Source of the DNA: Chamaea fasciata
Taxonomy: Eukaryota; Chordata; Aves; Passeriformes; Sylviidae
NCBI GenBank assembly: GCA_029207755.1
Contig: JARCOQ010000195.1
Location: 1 to 64,000, forward strand
Direction: 5' to 3'
DNA length: 64,000 nucleotides
Both the position numbers and the translations under genes were made by a program. Under the pieces are notes generated by a model that saw nothing but the letters and a program-made list of their open reading frames with translations, ran no database searches and was not told the DNA's origin. Shown here piece after piece: positions 28,179 through 41,390 of this stretch (within the stretch, counting starts at the first letter, position 1; the number at the start of each line of letters is the position of its first letter).

Positions 28179-30600
28179 AACCCCAGGGACAGCCAGGGCA
28201 CCCCCAGGGACACCGAGGGCACAGCCAGGGCCCCCCCAGGGACACCTAGGGGACAGGCAGGGCACCCCCAGAGACCCCTTGGGGACAGGCAGGGCCCCCC
28301 CAGGGACACCCAGGGCACCTAGGGGACACCAGGGCTCCCCCAGGGCACCCCAGGGACCCACAGGGCACCCCCAGGGACACCTAGGGGACAGCCAGGGCAC
28401 CCCCAGGGACACCCAGGGCACCCCCAGGGACACCTAGGGGAAGGCAGGACACCCCCAGGGACACCTAGGGGACAGGCAGGGCACCCCCAGGGACATTTAG
28501 GGGTCAGCTAGGGCACTCCAGGGACACCCAGGACACCCCCAGGGACACGTAGGGGACAGACAGGGCACCCCCAGGGACACCTAGGGGACAGGCAGGGCAC
28601 CCCAGGGACACCTAGGGGACAGCCAGGGCCTCCCCAGGGACACCTAGGGGACAGGCAGGGCACCCCCAGGGACACCGAGGGGACAGCCAGGGCACCCCCA
28701 GGGACACCTAGAGGACAGGTAGGGCACCCCCAGGGCACCCCAGGGACACACAGGCCTCCCCAAGGGACACCAAGGGGACAGCCAGAACACCCCAAGGAAA
28801 GCCAGGGCACCCCCAGGGACACCAAGGGGACAGGCAGGGCACCCCCAGGGACACCGAGGGGAAAGCCAGGGCACCCCCAGGGACACCTAGGGGAAGGCAG
28901 GACACCCCCAGGGACACCTAGGGGACAGCCAGGGCACCCCCAGGGACATTTAGGGGACAGCCAGGGCATTCCAGGGACACCCAGGGCAACCACAGGGACA
29001 CCTAGGGGACAGCCAGGGCACCCCCAGTAACACCCAGGGAACCCCCAGGGACACCTAGGGCACCCCCAGGGACACCTAGGGGACAGCCAGGGCCCCCCCA
29101 GGGACACCTAGGCGACAGCCAGGGCACTCCCAGGGACACTCTGGGCACCCACAGGGACACCTTGGGGACAGCCAGGGCACCCTAGGGACACCCAGGGCAC
29201 CCCCAGGGACACCTAGGGGACAGGCAGGGCACCCCCAGGGACACCTAGGGGACAGCCAAGGCACCCTAGGGACAGCCAGGGCACCCCCAGGGACACTTAG
29301 GGCACCCCCAGGGACACCTAGGGGACAGCCAGGGCACCCTAAAGACAGCCAGGGCACCCCCAGGGACACCGAGGGGAAAGCCAGGGCACCCCCAGGGACA
29401 CCTAGGGGACAGGCAAGGCACCCCCAGGGCACCCCAGGGACACCCAGGGCACCCCCTGGAACACCAAGGGGACCTCCAGGGCACTCCCAGGCACACCCAG
29501 GGCACCCCCAGGGACACCTAGGGGACAGGCAGGGCACCCCCAGGGACACCGAGGGGAAAGCCAGGGCACCCCCAGGGACACCAAGGGGACAGCCATGGCA
29601 CCCCCAGGGACACCAAGGGCACCCCTCGGGAAACCTAGGGGACAGGCAGGGAAACCCCAGGGACACCTAGGGGACAGGCAGGGCACCCCAGGGACACCTA
29701 GGGGACAGCCAGGGCCCCCCCAAGGACACCTAGGGGACAGCCAGGGCACCCCAGGCACACCCAGGGCACCCCCAAGGACACGAAGGGGACAGCCAGGGCA
29801 CCCCCAGGGACAGCCAGGGCTCTTCCAGGGACAGCCAGGGCACACCCAGGGACACCTAGGGGGGAGCCAGGGCACCCCCAGGGCCACCTAGGGGACATCC
29901 AGGGCACCCCCAGGAACACCTAGGGGAAAGCCAGGGCACCCCAGGGACACCCAGGGCACCCCCAGGGACACCGAGGGGACAGCCAGGGCACCCCCAGGGA
30001 CAGCCAGGGCACCTCAGGGACACCTAGGACACAGCCAGGGCACCCTAGGGACAGGCAGGGCACCCCCAGGGACACCTAGGGGACAGCCACGGCACCCCCA
30101 GAGACACCGAGGGCACAGCCAGGGCACTCCAGGGACACCCAGGGCACCCCCAGGGCCGCCTAGGGGACAGCCAGGGCACCCCAGGGACAGCGAGGGCACC
30201 CCCAGGGACACCTAGCCGACCTCCAGGGCACCCCCAGGGACACCTAGGGGCCCTCCAGGGAACCCCCAGGGACATGTACGGGACAGCCAGGGAACCCCAG
30301 TGACACCTAGGGGACAGCCAGGGCCCCTCCAGGGACACCAAGGGGACAGCCAGGGCACCCCATGGACACCCAGGGCACCCCCAGGGACACCTAGGGGACA
30401 GGCAGGGCACCCCCAGGGACACCCAGGGCACCCCCAACGACACCTAGGGGACAGGCAGGGCACCCCCAGAGACACCTAGGGGACAGGCCGGGCCCCCCCA
30501 GGGACAATGACAGGACAGCCAGGGCACCCCCAGGGACACCTAGGGGACAGCCAGGGCACCCTAGGGATACCCAGGGCAACCCCAGGGACACCTAGGGCAC
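28179..30600. repeat. Module X, copy 1
   Basis: This begins with AACCCCAGGGACAGCC and the diagnostic GACCCCTTGGGGACAGGC followed by GGGCACCTAGGGGACACC. It continues through GAAGGCAGGACACC, CATTTAGGGGTCAGC, ACACTCTGGGCACCCACAGG, CCTCGGGAAACCTAGG, CCCCCAACGACACC and ACAATGACAGGACAGCC. The same order is seen at about 38,510-41,390 with an offset of 10.3-10.9 kb. The left edge of the module is the position where the unique island sits in the 55 kb copy; here no island is present. Confidence 0.7.
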
Positions 30601-33600
30601 CCCCAGGGACACCTATGGGACAGCCAGGGCACCCCCAAGGACACCGACGGGAAAGGCAGGGCACCACCAGGGACACCTAGGGGACAGCCTGGCACCCACA
30701 GGGACATTTAGGGGACAGCCAGGGCACTCCACGGACACCCAGGGCACCCCCAGGGACACCTTCGTGACAGCCAGGGCACCCCCAGGGACACCCAGGGCAC
30801 CCCCAGGTACACCTAGGGGACAGCAAGGGCACCCCAGGGACATCCAGGACACCACCAGGGACACCTACTGGACAGCCAGGGTACGCCAGGGACACCCTGG
30901 GCACCCCCAGGGACACCCAGGGCCCCCCCAGGGACACCTAGGGCAAAGCCAGGGCACCCCCAGGGACACCAAGGGCACCCCCAGGGACACCAAGGGCACA
31001 GCCAGAGCACCCTAGGGACAGCCAGGGCACCCTCAGGACACCTAGGGCACAGCCAGGGCACCCTAGGGACAGCCAGGGCACCACCAGGGACACCGAGGGC
31101 ACAGCCAGGGCACCCCCAGGGACACCGAGAGGACAGGCAGGGCACCCCCAGGGACACCTAGGGGACAGCAAGGGCACCCCCAGGCCACGTAGGGGACCTC
31201 CAGGGCACCCCCAGGGACACCAAGGGAACAGCCAGGGAGACCTAGGGGACAGCCAGGGCACCCCCAGGGCCACCTAGGGAATAGCCAGGGCACCCCAGGG
31301 ACACCCAGGGCACCCCCAGGGACACCTAGGGGACAGCCAGGGCACCCCCAGAGACCCCTAGGGGACAGCCAGGGCACTCCCAAGGACAATCTGGGCACCC
31401 CCAGGGACACCTTGGGGACAGCCAGGGCACCCTAGGGACACCCAGGGCACCCCCAGGGACACCTAGGGGACAGCCAGGGCACCCCAGGGACACGCAGGGA
31501 ACCCCCAGGAACACCTAGGGGACAACCAGGGCACCCCCAGGGACACCTAGGGGACAGCCAGGGCACCCCCAGGGACAAATAGCAGACAGCCAGGGCACCC
31601 CAGGGACAGGCAGGGCACCCCCAGGGAAACCTAGGGGACAGCCTAAGAACCACAGGGACGCCCTGTGTACCCCCAGGGACACCCAGAGCACCCCCAGGGA
31701 CACCTAGGGGACAGCCAGGGCCCTCCCAGGGACACCTAGGGGACAGCCAGGGAACCCCAGGGACACCCTGTGCACGCCCAGGGACACCCAAGGCACACCC
31801 AGGGACACCTAGGGGACAGCCAGGGCACCCTAGGGACACCGAGGGCACAGCCAGGGCACCCCCAGGGACACGGAGAGGACAGGCAGGGCACCCCCAGGAA
31901 CACCTTGGGGACAGCCAGGGCACCCCAGGGACAGCGAGGGCACCCCCAGGGACACCCAGGGCACCCCCAGGGACACCTAGGGGACAGCCACGGCACCCCG
32001 AGGGACAGGCAGGGCACCCCCAGGGACACCTAGAGGACAGCCAGGGCCCCCCCAGGGACACCCAGGGCACCCCCAGGGACACGTAGGGGACAGCCAGGGC
32101 ACCCCAGGCACACCCAGGGCAACCCCAGGGACACCTAGGGGACAGGCATGGAACCCCCAGGGACACCTAAGGGACAGGCAGGGCACCCCCAGGGACACCT
32201 AGGGGACAGCCAGGGCCCCCCCAAGGACACCTAGGGGAAAGGCAGGGCACCCCCAGGGACATCGAGGGGACAGCCAGGGCACCCCCAGGGACACTCAGGG
32301 CACCCCCAGGGACACGTAGGGGACAGCCAGGGCACCCCAGGGACACCGAGGGGACAGGCAGGGCACCCCAGGGACACCTAGGGGACAGCCAGGGCACCCT
32401 AGGGACAGCCAGGGCACCCCCTGGGCCACCTAGGGAACAGCCAGGGCACCACAGGGACATGTAGGGGACAGCCAGGGCACCCCAGGGACACCCAGGGCAC
32501 CCCCAGGGACACCTAGGGGACAGCCAGGGCATCCCCAGGGACACCTAGAGAACAGCCAGGGCACTCTAGGGACAGCCAGGGCACCCCCAGGGACACCTAG
32601 GGCACAGCCAGGGCACCCTAGGGACAGCCAGGGCACCCCCAGGGACACCAAGGGCACAGCCAGGGCACCCTAGGGACAGCCAGGGCACCCCCAGGGACAC
32701 CTAGGGCACAGCCAGGGCACCCTAGGGACAGCCAGGGCACCCCCAGGGACACCGAGGGCACAGCCAGGGCCTCCCCAGGGACACTCAGGGCACCCCCAGG
32801 GACACCTAGGGGACAGCCAGGGCACCCCAGGCACACCCAGGGCACCCCCAGGGAAACCTAGGGGACAGCCAGGGCACCCCAGGGACAGCCAGGGCACCCC
32901 CAGGGACAGCTAGGGGACAGCAAGGGCACCCCCAGGGACACCTAAGGGACACCCTGGGCACCCCCAGGGACTCCAAGGGGACACCCAGGGACACCTAGGG
33001 GACAGCCAGGGCACCCCGAGGGACAGGCAGGGCACCCCCAGGGACACCTAGAGGACAGCCAGGGCCCCCCCAGGGACACCCAGGGCACCCCCAGGGACAC
33101 CTAGGGGACAGCCAGGGCACCCCAGGCACACCCAGGGCAACCCCAGGGACACCTACGGGACAGCCAGGGCACCCTCAGGGACACCTAGGGGACAGGCATG
33201 GAACCCCCAGGGACACCTAAGGGACAGGCAGGGCACGCCCAGGGACACCTAGGGGACAGCCAGGGCCCCCCAAGGACACCTAGGGGAAAGGCAGGGCACC
33301 CCCAGGGACACGGAGGGGACAGCCAGGGCACCCCCAGGGACACGTAGAGGACAGCCATGGCACCCCAGGGACCGCCAGGGCACTCCACGGACACCCAGGG
33401 CACCCCCAGGGACACCTTCGTGACAGCCAGGGCACCCCCAGGGACACCCAGGGCACCCCCAGGTACACCTAGGGGACAGCCAGGGCACCCCAGGGACATC
33501 CAGGACACCACCAGGGACACCTACGGGACAGCCAGGGTACGCCAGGGACACCCTGGGCACCCGCAGGGACACCCAGGGCCCCCCCAGGGACACCTAGGGC

Positions 33601-36600
33601 AAAGCCAGGGCACCCCCAGGGACACCAAGGGCACCCCCAGGGACACCAAGGGCACAGCCAGAGCACCCTAGGGACAGCCAGGGCACCCTCAGGACACCTA
33701 GGGCACAGCCAGGGCACCCTAGGGACAGCCAGGGCACCACCAGGGACACCGAGGGCACAGCCAGGGCACCCCCAGGGACACCGAGAGGACAGGCAGGGCA
33801 CCCCCAGGGACACCTAGGGGACAGCAAGGGCACCCCCAGGGCCACGTAGGGGACCTCCAGGGCACCCCCAGGGACACCAAGGGAACAGCCAGGGAGACCT
33901 AGGGGACAGCCAGGGCACCCCCAGGGCCACCTAGGGAATAGCCAGGGCACCCCAGGGACACCCAGGGCACCCCCAGGGACACCTAGGGGACAGCCAGGGC
34001 ACCCCCAGAGACCCCTAGGGGACAGCCAGGGCACTCCCAAGGACAATCTGGGCACCCCCAGGGACACCTTAGGGACAGCCAGGGCACCCTAGGGACACCC
34101 AGGGCACCCCCAGGGACACCTAGGGGACAGCCAGGGCACCCCAGGGACACGCAGGGAACCCCCAGGAACACCTAGGGGACAACCAGGGCACCCCCAGGGA
34201 CACCTAGGGGACAGCCAGGGCACCCCCAGGGACAAGTAGCGGACAGGCAGGGCACCCCCAGGGAAACCTAGGGGACAGCCAGGGAACCCCAGGGACGCCC
34301 TGTGTACCCCCAGGGACACCCAGAGCACCCCCAGGGACACCTAGGGGACAGCCAGGGCCCTCCCAGGGACACCTAGGGGACAGCCAGGGAACCCCAGGGA
34401 CACCCTGTGCACGCCCAGGGACAGCCAAGGCACACCCAGGGACACCTAGGGGACAGCCAGGGCACCCTAGGGACACCGAGGGCACAGCCAGGGCACCCCC
34501 AGGGACACGGAGAGGACAGGCAGGGCACACCCAGGAACACCTTGGGGACAGCCAGGGCACCCCAGGGACAGCGAGGGCACCCCCAGGGACACCCAGGGCA
34601 CCCCCAGGGACACCTAGGGGACAGCCACGGCACCCCGAGGGACAGGCAGGGCACCCCCAGGGACACCTAGAGGACAGCCAGGGCCCCCCCAGGGACAACC
34701 AGGGCACCCCCAGGGACACCTAGGGGACAGCCAGGGCACCCCAGGCACACCCAGGGCAACCCCAGGGACACCTAGGGGACAGGCATGGAACCCCCAGGGA
34801 CACCTAAGGGACAGGCAGGGCACCCCCAGGGACACCTAGGGGACAGCCAGGGCCCCCCCAAGGACACCTAGGGGAAAGGCAGGGCACCCCCAGGGACATC
34901 GAGGGGACAGCCAGGGCACCCCCAGGGACACTCAGGGCACCCCCAGGGAAACGTAGGGGACAGCCAGGGCACCCCAGGGACACCGAGGGGACAGGCAGGG
35001 CACCCCAGGGGACACCTAGGGGACAGCCAGGGCACCCTAGGGACAGCCAGGGCACCCCCTTGGCCACCTAGGGAACAGCCAGGGCACCACAGGGACATGT
35101 AGGGGACAGCCAGGGCACCCCAGGGACACCCAGGGCACCCCCAGGGACACCTAGGGGACAGCCAGGGCATCCCCAGGGACACCTAGAGAACAGCCAGGGC
35201 ACTCTAGGGACAGCCAGGGCACCCCCAGGGACACCTAGGGCACAGCCAGGGCACCCTAGGGACAGCCAGGGCACCCCCAGGGACACCAAGGGCACAGCCA
35301 GGGCACCCTAGGGACAGCCAGGGCACCCCCAGGGACACCTAGGGCACAGCCAGGGCACCCTAGGGACAGCCAGGGCACCCCCAGGGACACCGAGGGCACA
35401 GCCAGGGCCTCCCCAGGGACACTCAGGGCACCCCCAGGGACACCTAGGGGACAGCCAGGGCACCCCAGGCACACCCAGGGCACCCCCAGGGAAACCTAGG
35501 GGACAGCCAGGGCACCCCAGGGACAGCCAGGGCACCCCCAGGGACAGCTAGGGGACAGCAAGGGCACCCCCAGGGACACCTAAGGGACACCCTGGGCACC
35601 CCCAGGGACTCCAAGGGGACACCCAGGGACACCTAGGGGACAGCCAGGGCACCCCGAGGGACAGGCAGGGCACGCCCAGGGACACCTAGGGGACAGCCAG
35701 GGCCCCCCAAGGACACCTAGGGGAAAGGCAGGGCACCCCCAGGGACACGGAGGGGACAGCCAGGGCACCCCCAGGGACACGTAGAGGACAGCCATGGCAC
35801 CCCAGGGACCGCCAGGGCACTCCACGGACACCCAGGGCACCCCCAGGTACACCTAGGGGACAGCCAGGGCACCCCAGGGACATCCAGGACACCACCAGGG
35901 ACACCTACGGGACAGCCAGGGTACGCCAGGGACACCCTGGGCACCCCAAGGGACACCCAGGGCCCCCCCAGGGACACCTAGGGCAAAGCCAGGGCACCCC
36001 CAGGGACACCAAGGGCACCCCCAGGGACACCAAGGGCACAGCCAGAGCACCCTAGGGACAGCCAGGGCACCCTCAGGACACCTAGGGCACAGCCAGGGCA
36101 CCCTAGGGACAGCCAGGGCACCACCAGGGACACCGAGGGCACAGCCAGGGCACCCCCAGGGACACCGAGAGGACAGGCAGGGCACCCCCAGGGACACCTA
36201 GGGGACAGCAAGGGCACCCCCAGGGCCACGTAGGGGACCTCCAGGGCACCCCCAGGGACACCAAGGGAACAGCCAGGGAGACCTAGGGGACAGCCAGGGC
36301 ACCCCCAGGGCCACCTAGGGAATAGCCAGGGCACCCCAGGGACACCCAGGGCACCCCCAGGGACACCTAGGGGACAGCCAGGGCACCCCCAGAGACCCCT
36401 AGGGGACAGCCAGGGCACTCCCAAGGACAATCTGGGCACCCCCAGGGACACCTTAGGGACAGCCAGGGCACCCTAGGGACACCCAGGGCACCCCCAGGGA
36501 CACCTAGGGGACAGCCAGGGCACCCCAGGGACACGCAGGGAACCCCCAGGAACACCTAGGGGACAACCAGGGCACCCCCAGGGACACCTAGGGGACAGCC

Positions 36601-38500
36601 AGGGCACCCCCAGGGACAAGTAGCGGACAGGCAGGGCACCCCCAGGGAAACCTAGGGGACAGCCAGGGAACCCCAGGGACGCCCTGTGTACCCCCAGGGA
36701 CACCCAGAGCACCCCCAGGGACACCTAGGGGACAGCCAGGGCCCTCCCAGGGACACCTAGGGGACAGCCAGGGAACCCCAGGGACACCCTGTGCACGCCC
36801 AGGGACACCCAAGGCACACCCAGGGACACCTAGGGGACAGCCAGGGCACCCTAGGGACACCGAGGGCACAGCCAGGGCACCCCCAGGGACACGGAGAGGA
36901 CAGGCAGGGCACACCCAGGAACACCTTGGGGACAGCCAGGGCACCCCAGGGACAGCGAGGGCACCCCCAGGGACACCCAGGGCACCCCCAGGGACACCTA
37001 GGGGACAGCCACGGCACCCCGAGGGACAGGCAGGGCACCCCCAGGGACACCTAGAGGACAGCCAGGGCCCCCCCAGGGACACCCAGAGCACCACCAGGGA
37101 CCCCTAGGGGACAGCCAGGGCACCCCAGGCACACCCAGGGCAGCCCCAGGGACACCTAGGGGACAGGCATGGAACCCCCAGGGACACCTAAGGGACAGGC
37201 AGGGCACCCCCAGGGACACCTAGGGGACAGCCAGGGCCCCCCCAAGGACACCTAGGGGAAAGGCAGGGCACCCCCAGGGACATCGAGGGGACAGCCAGGG
37301 CACCCCCAGGGACACTCAGGGCACCCCCAGGGACACGTAGGGGACAGCCAGGGCACCCCAGGGACACCGAGGGGACAGGCAGGGCACCCCAGGGACACCT
37401 AGGGGACAGCCAGGGCACCCTAGGGACAGCCAGGGCACCCCCTGGGCCACCTAGGGAACAGCCAGGGCGCCACAGGGACATGTAGGGGACAGCCAGGGCA
37501 CCCCAGGGACACCCAGGGCACCCCCAGGGACACCTAGGGGACAGCCAGGGCATCCCCAGGGACACCTAGAGAACAGCCAGGGCACTCTAGGGACAGCCAG
37601 GGCACCCCCAGGGACACCTAGGGCACAGCCAGGGCACCCTAGGGACAGCCAGGGCACCCCCAGGGACACCAAGGGCACAGCCAGGGCACCCTAGGGACAG
37701 CCAGGGCACCCCCAGGGACACCTAGGGCACAGCCAGGGCACCCTAGGGACAGCCAGGGCACCCCCAGGGACACCGAGGGCACAGCCAGGGCCTCCCCAGG
37801 GACACTCAGGGCACCCCCAGGGACACCTAGGGGACAGCCAGGGCACCCCAGGGAAACCTAGGGGACAGCCAGGGCACCCCAGGGACAGCCAGGGCACCCC
37901 CAGGGACAGCTAGGGGACAGAAAGGGCACCCCCAGGGACACCTAAGGGACACCCTGGGCACCCCCAGGGACTCCAAGGGGACACCCAGGGACACCTAGGG
38001 GACAGCCAGGGCACCCCGAGGGACAGGCAGGGCACCCCCAGGGACACCTAGAGGACAGCCAGGGCCCCCCCAGGGACACCCAGGGCACCCCCAGGGACAC
38101 CTAGGGGACAGCCAGGGCACCCCAGGCACACCCAGGGCAACCCCAGGGACACCTACGGGACAGCCAGGGCACCCTCAGGGACACCTAGGGGACAGGCATG
38201 GAACCCCCAGGGACACCTAAGGGACAGGCAGGGCACGCCCAGGGACACCTAGGGGACAGCCAGGGCCCCCCAAGGACACCTAGGGGAAAGGCAGGGCACC
38301 CCCAGGGACACGGAGGGGACAGCCATGGCACCCCAGGGACCGCCAGGGCACCCCCAGGGACACCCAGGGCACCCCCAGGGACACGTAGGGGACAGCCAGG
38401 GCACCCCCAGCGACACCTAGGGGACAGGCATGGCACCCCCAGAGACCCCTAGGGGACAGCCAGGGCCCCCCCAGGGACACCAAGGGCACAGCCAGGGCAC
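30600..38500. repeat. Three tandem copies of the ~2.4-2.65 kb HOR
   Basis: Near-identical kilobase stretches recur head to tail. The landmark CCCTGTGTAC lies at 31,661, 34,298 and 36,682 (spacings 2,637 and 2,384). Each copy also carries AAGGGAACAGCCAGGGAGACC, GACAATCTGGGCACC, ACACGCAGGGAACCC, ACACGGAGAGGACAGG, CCACGGCACCCCGAGGG, GGCATGGAACCCCC, CCCCCTGGGCCACC (third base variant CCTTGG near 35,058) and a cluster of 52-bp units. Copy-to-copy similarity by eye is far higher than in the first 28 kb. Some copies lack sub-blocks: the third lacks the TTCGTGACAGCC portion seen at 30,762 and 33,417. Confidence 0.88.
32551..32770. repeat. 52-bp tandem unit cluster, representative copy
   Basis: The landmark CACAGCCAGGGCACCCTAGG recurs at 32,603, 32,655, 32,707 and 32,759 (CACAGCC only at the last), exactly 52 bp apart. 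The unit alternates a 20-bp CCCTAGGGACAGCC part, a 21-bp CCCCCAGGGACACC part and an 11-bp GGGCACAGCCA part. Homologous clusters lie at about 35,190-35,405, 37,575-37,790, 50,745-50,970, 53,210-53,430 and 58,330-58,555. Each sits immediately right of a CACCTAGAGAACAGCC plus GCACTCTAGGG variant, so the cluster is a fixed component of the HOR. Confidence 0.85.
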
Positions 38501-38509
38501 CCTAGGGAC

Positions 38510-41390
38510 AGCCAGGGCCCCCCCAGGGACACCTAGGGGACAGGCAGGGCACCCCCAGAGACCCCTTGGGGACAGGCAGGGCCCCCCCAGGGACACCCAG
38601 GGCACCTAGGGGACACCAGGGCACCCCCAGGGCACCCCAGGGACCCACAGGGCACCCCCAGGGACACCTAGGGGACAGCCAGGGCACCCCCAGGGACACC
38701 CAGGGCACCCCCAGGGACACCTAGGGGAAGGCAGGACACCCCCAGGGACACCTAGGGGACAGCCAGGGCACCCCCAGGGACATTTAGGGGTCAGCCAGGG
38801 CACTCCAGGGACACCCAGGACACCCCCAGGGACACTGACGGGACAGACAGGGCACCCCCAGAAACCCCTAGGGGACAGCCAGGGCACTCCCAGGGACACT
38901 CTGGGCACCCACAGGGACACCTTGGGGACAGCCAGGGCACCCTAGGGACAGCCAGGGCACCCCCAGGGACACTTAGGGCACCCCCAGGGACACATAGGGG
39001 ACAGCCAGGGCACCCTAAAGACAGCCAGGGCACCCCCAGGGACACCGAGGAGAAAGCCAGGGCACCCCCAGGGACATTTAGGGGACAGCCAGGGCACTCC
39101 AGGGACACCCAGGGCACCCCCAGGGACATTTAGGGGACAGACAGGGCACTCCAGGGACACCCAGGGCACCCCCAGGGACACCTAGGGGAAAGCCAGGGCA
39201 CCCCCAGGGACACCCAGGGCACCCCAGAAACACCAAGGGGACAGCCAGGGCACGCCAGGGAAACCCAGGGCACCCCCAGGGACACCTAGGGGACAGGCAG
39301 GGCACCCCCAGGGAAACCCAGGGCACCCCCAACGACACCTAGGGGACAGGCAGGGCACCCCCAGGGACACCGAGGGGAAAGCCAGGGCACCGACAGGGAC
39401 ATTTAGGGGACAGCCAGGGCACTCCAGGGACACCCAGGTCACCCCCAGGGACACCTAGGGGACAGACAGGACACCCCCAGGGACACCTAGAGGACAGGCA
39501 GGGCACCCCCAGGGCCCCCCAGGTTCACCCAGGGCTCCCCCAGGGACACCAAGGGGACAGCCAGAACACCCCAAGGAAAGCCAGGGCACCCCCTGGGACA
39601 CCAAGGGGACAGGCAGGGCACCCCCAGGGACACCGAGGGGAAAGCCAGGGCACCCCCAGGGACATTTAGGGGACAGCCAGGGCACTCCAGGGACACCCAG
39701 GGCAACCCCAGGGACACCTAGGGGACAGCCAGGGCTCCCCCAGGGACACCCAGGGAACCCCCAGGGACACCTAGGGCACCCCCAGGGACACCTAGGGGAC
39801 AGCCAGGGCCCCCCCAGGGACACCTAGGAGACAGCCAGGGCACTCCCAGGGACACTCTGGGCACCCACAGGGACACCTTGGGGACAGCCAGGGCACCCTA
39901 GGGACACCCAGGGCACCCCCAGGGACACCTAGGGCACCCCCAGGGACACCTAGGGGACAGACAGGGCCCCCCCAGGGACACCTAGGGGACAGCCAGGCCA
40001 CCCCCAGGGACAGGCAGGGCACCCCCAGGGACACCTAGGGGACAGCCAGGGCACCCTAAAGACAGCCAGGGCACCCCCAGGGACACCTAGGGGACAGGCA
40101 GGGCACCCCCAGGGACACCTAGGGGACAGCCAAGGCACCCTAGGGACAGCCAGGGCACCCCCAGGGACACTTAGGGCACCCCCAGGGACACCTAGGGGAC
40201 AGCCAGGGCACCCTAAAGACAGCCAGGGCACCCCCAGGGACACCGAGGGGAAAGCCAGGGCACCCCCAGGGACACCTAGGGGACAGCCAGGGCACCCCCA
40301 GGGACACCCAGGGCACCCCCAGGGATACCAAGGGGACAGCCCGGGCACCCCAGGGAAACCCAGGGCACCCCCAGGGACACCTAGGGGACAGGCAGGGCGC
40401 CCCCAGGGACACCGAGGGGAAAGGCAGGGCACCCCCAGGGGCATTTAGGGGACAGCCAGGGCACTCCAGGGACACCCAGGGCAACCACAGGGACACCTTG
40501 GGGACAGCCAGGGCACCCTAGGGACACCCAGGGCACCCCCAGGGACACCTAGGGCACCCCCAGGGACACCTAGGGGACAGCCAGGGCCCCCCAAGGGACA
40601 CCTAGGGGACAGCCAGGCCACCCACAGGGACAGGCAGGGCACCCCCAGGGACACCTAGGGGACAGCCAGGGCACCCTAAAGACAGCCAGGGCACCCCCAG
40701 GGACACCGAGGGGAAAGCAAGGGCACCCCCAAGGACACCTAGGGGACAGGCAGGGCACCCCCAGGGCACCCCAGGGACACCCAGGGCACCCCCAGGAACA
40801 CCAAGGGGACCTCCAGGGCACCCCCAGGGACACCCAGGGCACCCCCAGGGACACCTAGGGGACAGGCAGGGCACCCCCAGGGACACCGAGTGGAAAGCCA
40901 GGGCACCCCCAGGGACACCTAGGGGACAGCCAGGGCACCCCCAGGGACACCCAGGGCACCCCTCGGGAAACCTAGGGGACAGGCAGGGAAACACCAGGGA
41001 CACCTAGGGGAAAGGCAGGGCACCCCAGGGACACCTAGGGGACAGCCAGGGCCCCCCCAGGGACACCTAGGGGACAGCCAGGGCACCCCAGGCACACCCA
41101 GGGCACCCCCAAGGACACCTAGGGGACAGGCAGGGCACCCCCAGGGACACCCAGGGCACCCCCAACGACACCTAGGGGACAGGCAGGGCACCCCCAGAGA
41201 CACCTAGGGGACAGGCCGGGCCCCCCCAGGGACAATGACGGGACACCCAGGGCACCCCCAGAGACCCCTACGGGACAGCCAGGGCACTCCCACGGACACT
41301 CTGGGCACCCCCAGGGACACCTAGGGGACAGCCAGGGCACCCTAGGGACACCCAGGGCAACCCCAGGGACACCTAGGGCACCCCCAGGGA
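38510..41390. repeat. Module X, copy 2 (longest)
   Basis: This shows the same order as copy 1: GACCCCTTGGGGACAGGC near 38,565, then GAAGGCAGGACACC, CATTTAGGGGTCAGCC, CACTGACGGGACAGAC, ACACTCTGGGCACCCACAGG, CACATAGGGGACAGCC and CACCCCAGAAACACC. From 39,455 on it parallels 28,508-30,600. It contains two internal near-repeats with CCCTAAAGACAGCC (about 40,060 and 40,675). The left flank differs from copies 1 and 4, so the module joins different neighbours in different places. Confidence 0.7.

Noticed and set aside
31432..32166. 244-codon minus-strand frames here and at 43,831 and 48,809
   Set aside because: The frames at 43,831 and 48,809 recur because they lie in duplicated HOR copies; all three show only repeat translation. 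Frames break wherever a copy carries one indel, without sign of selection.
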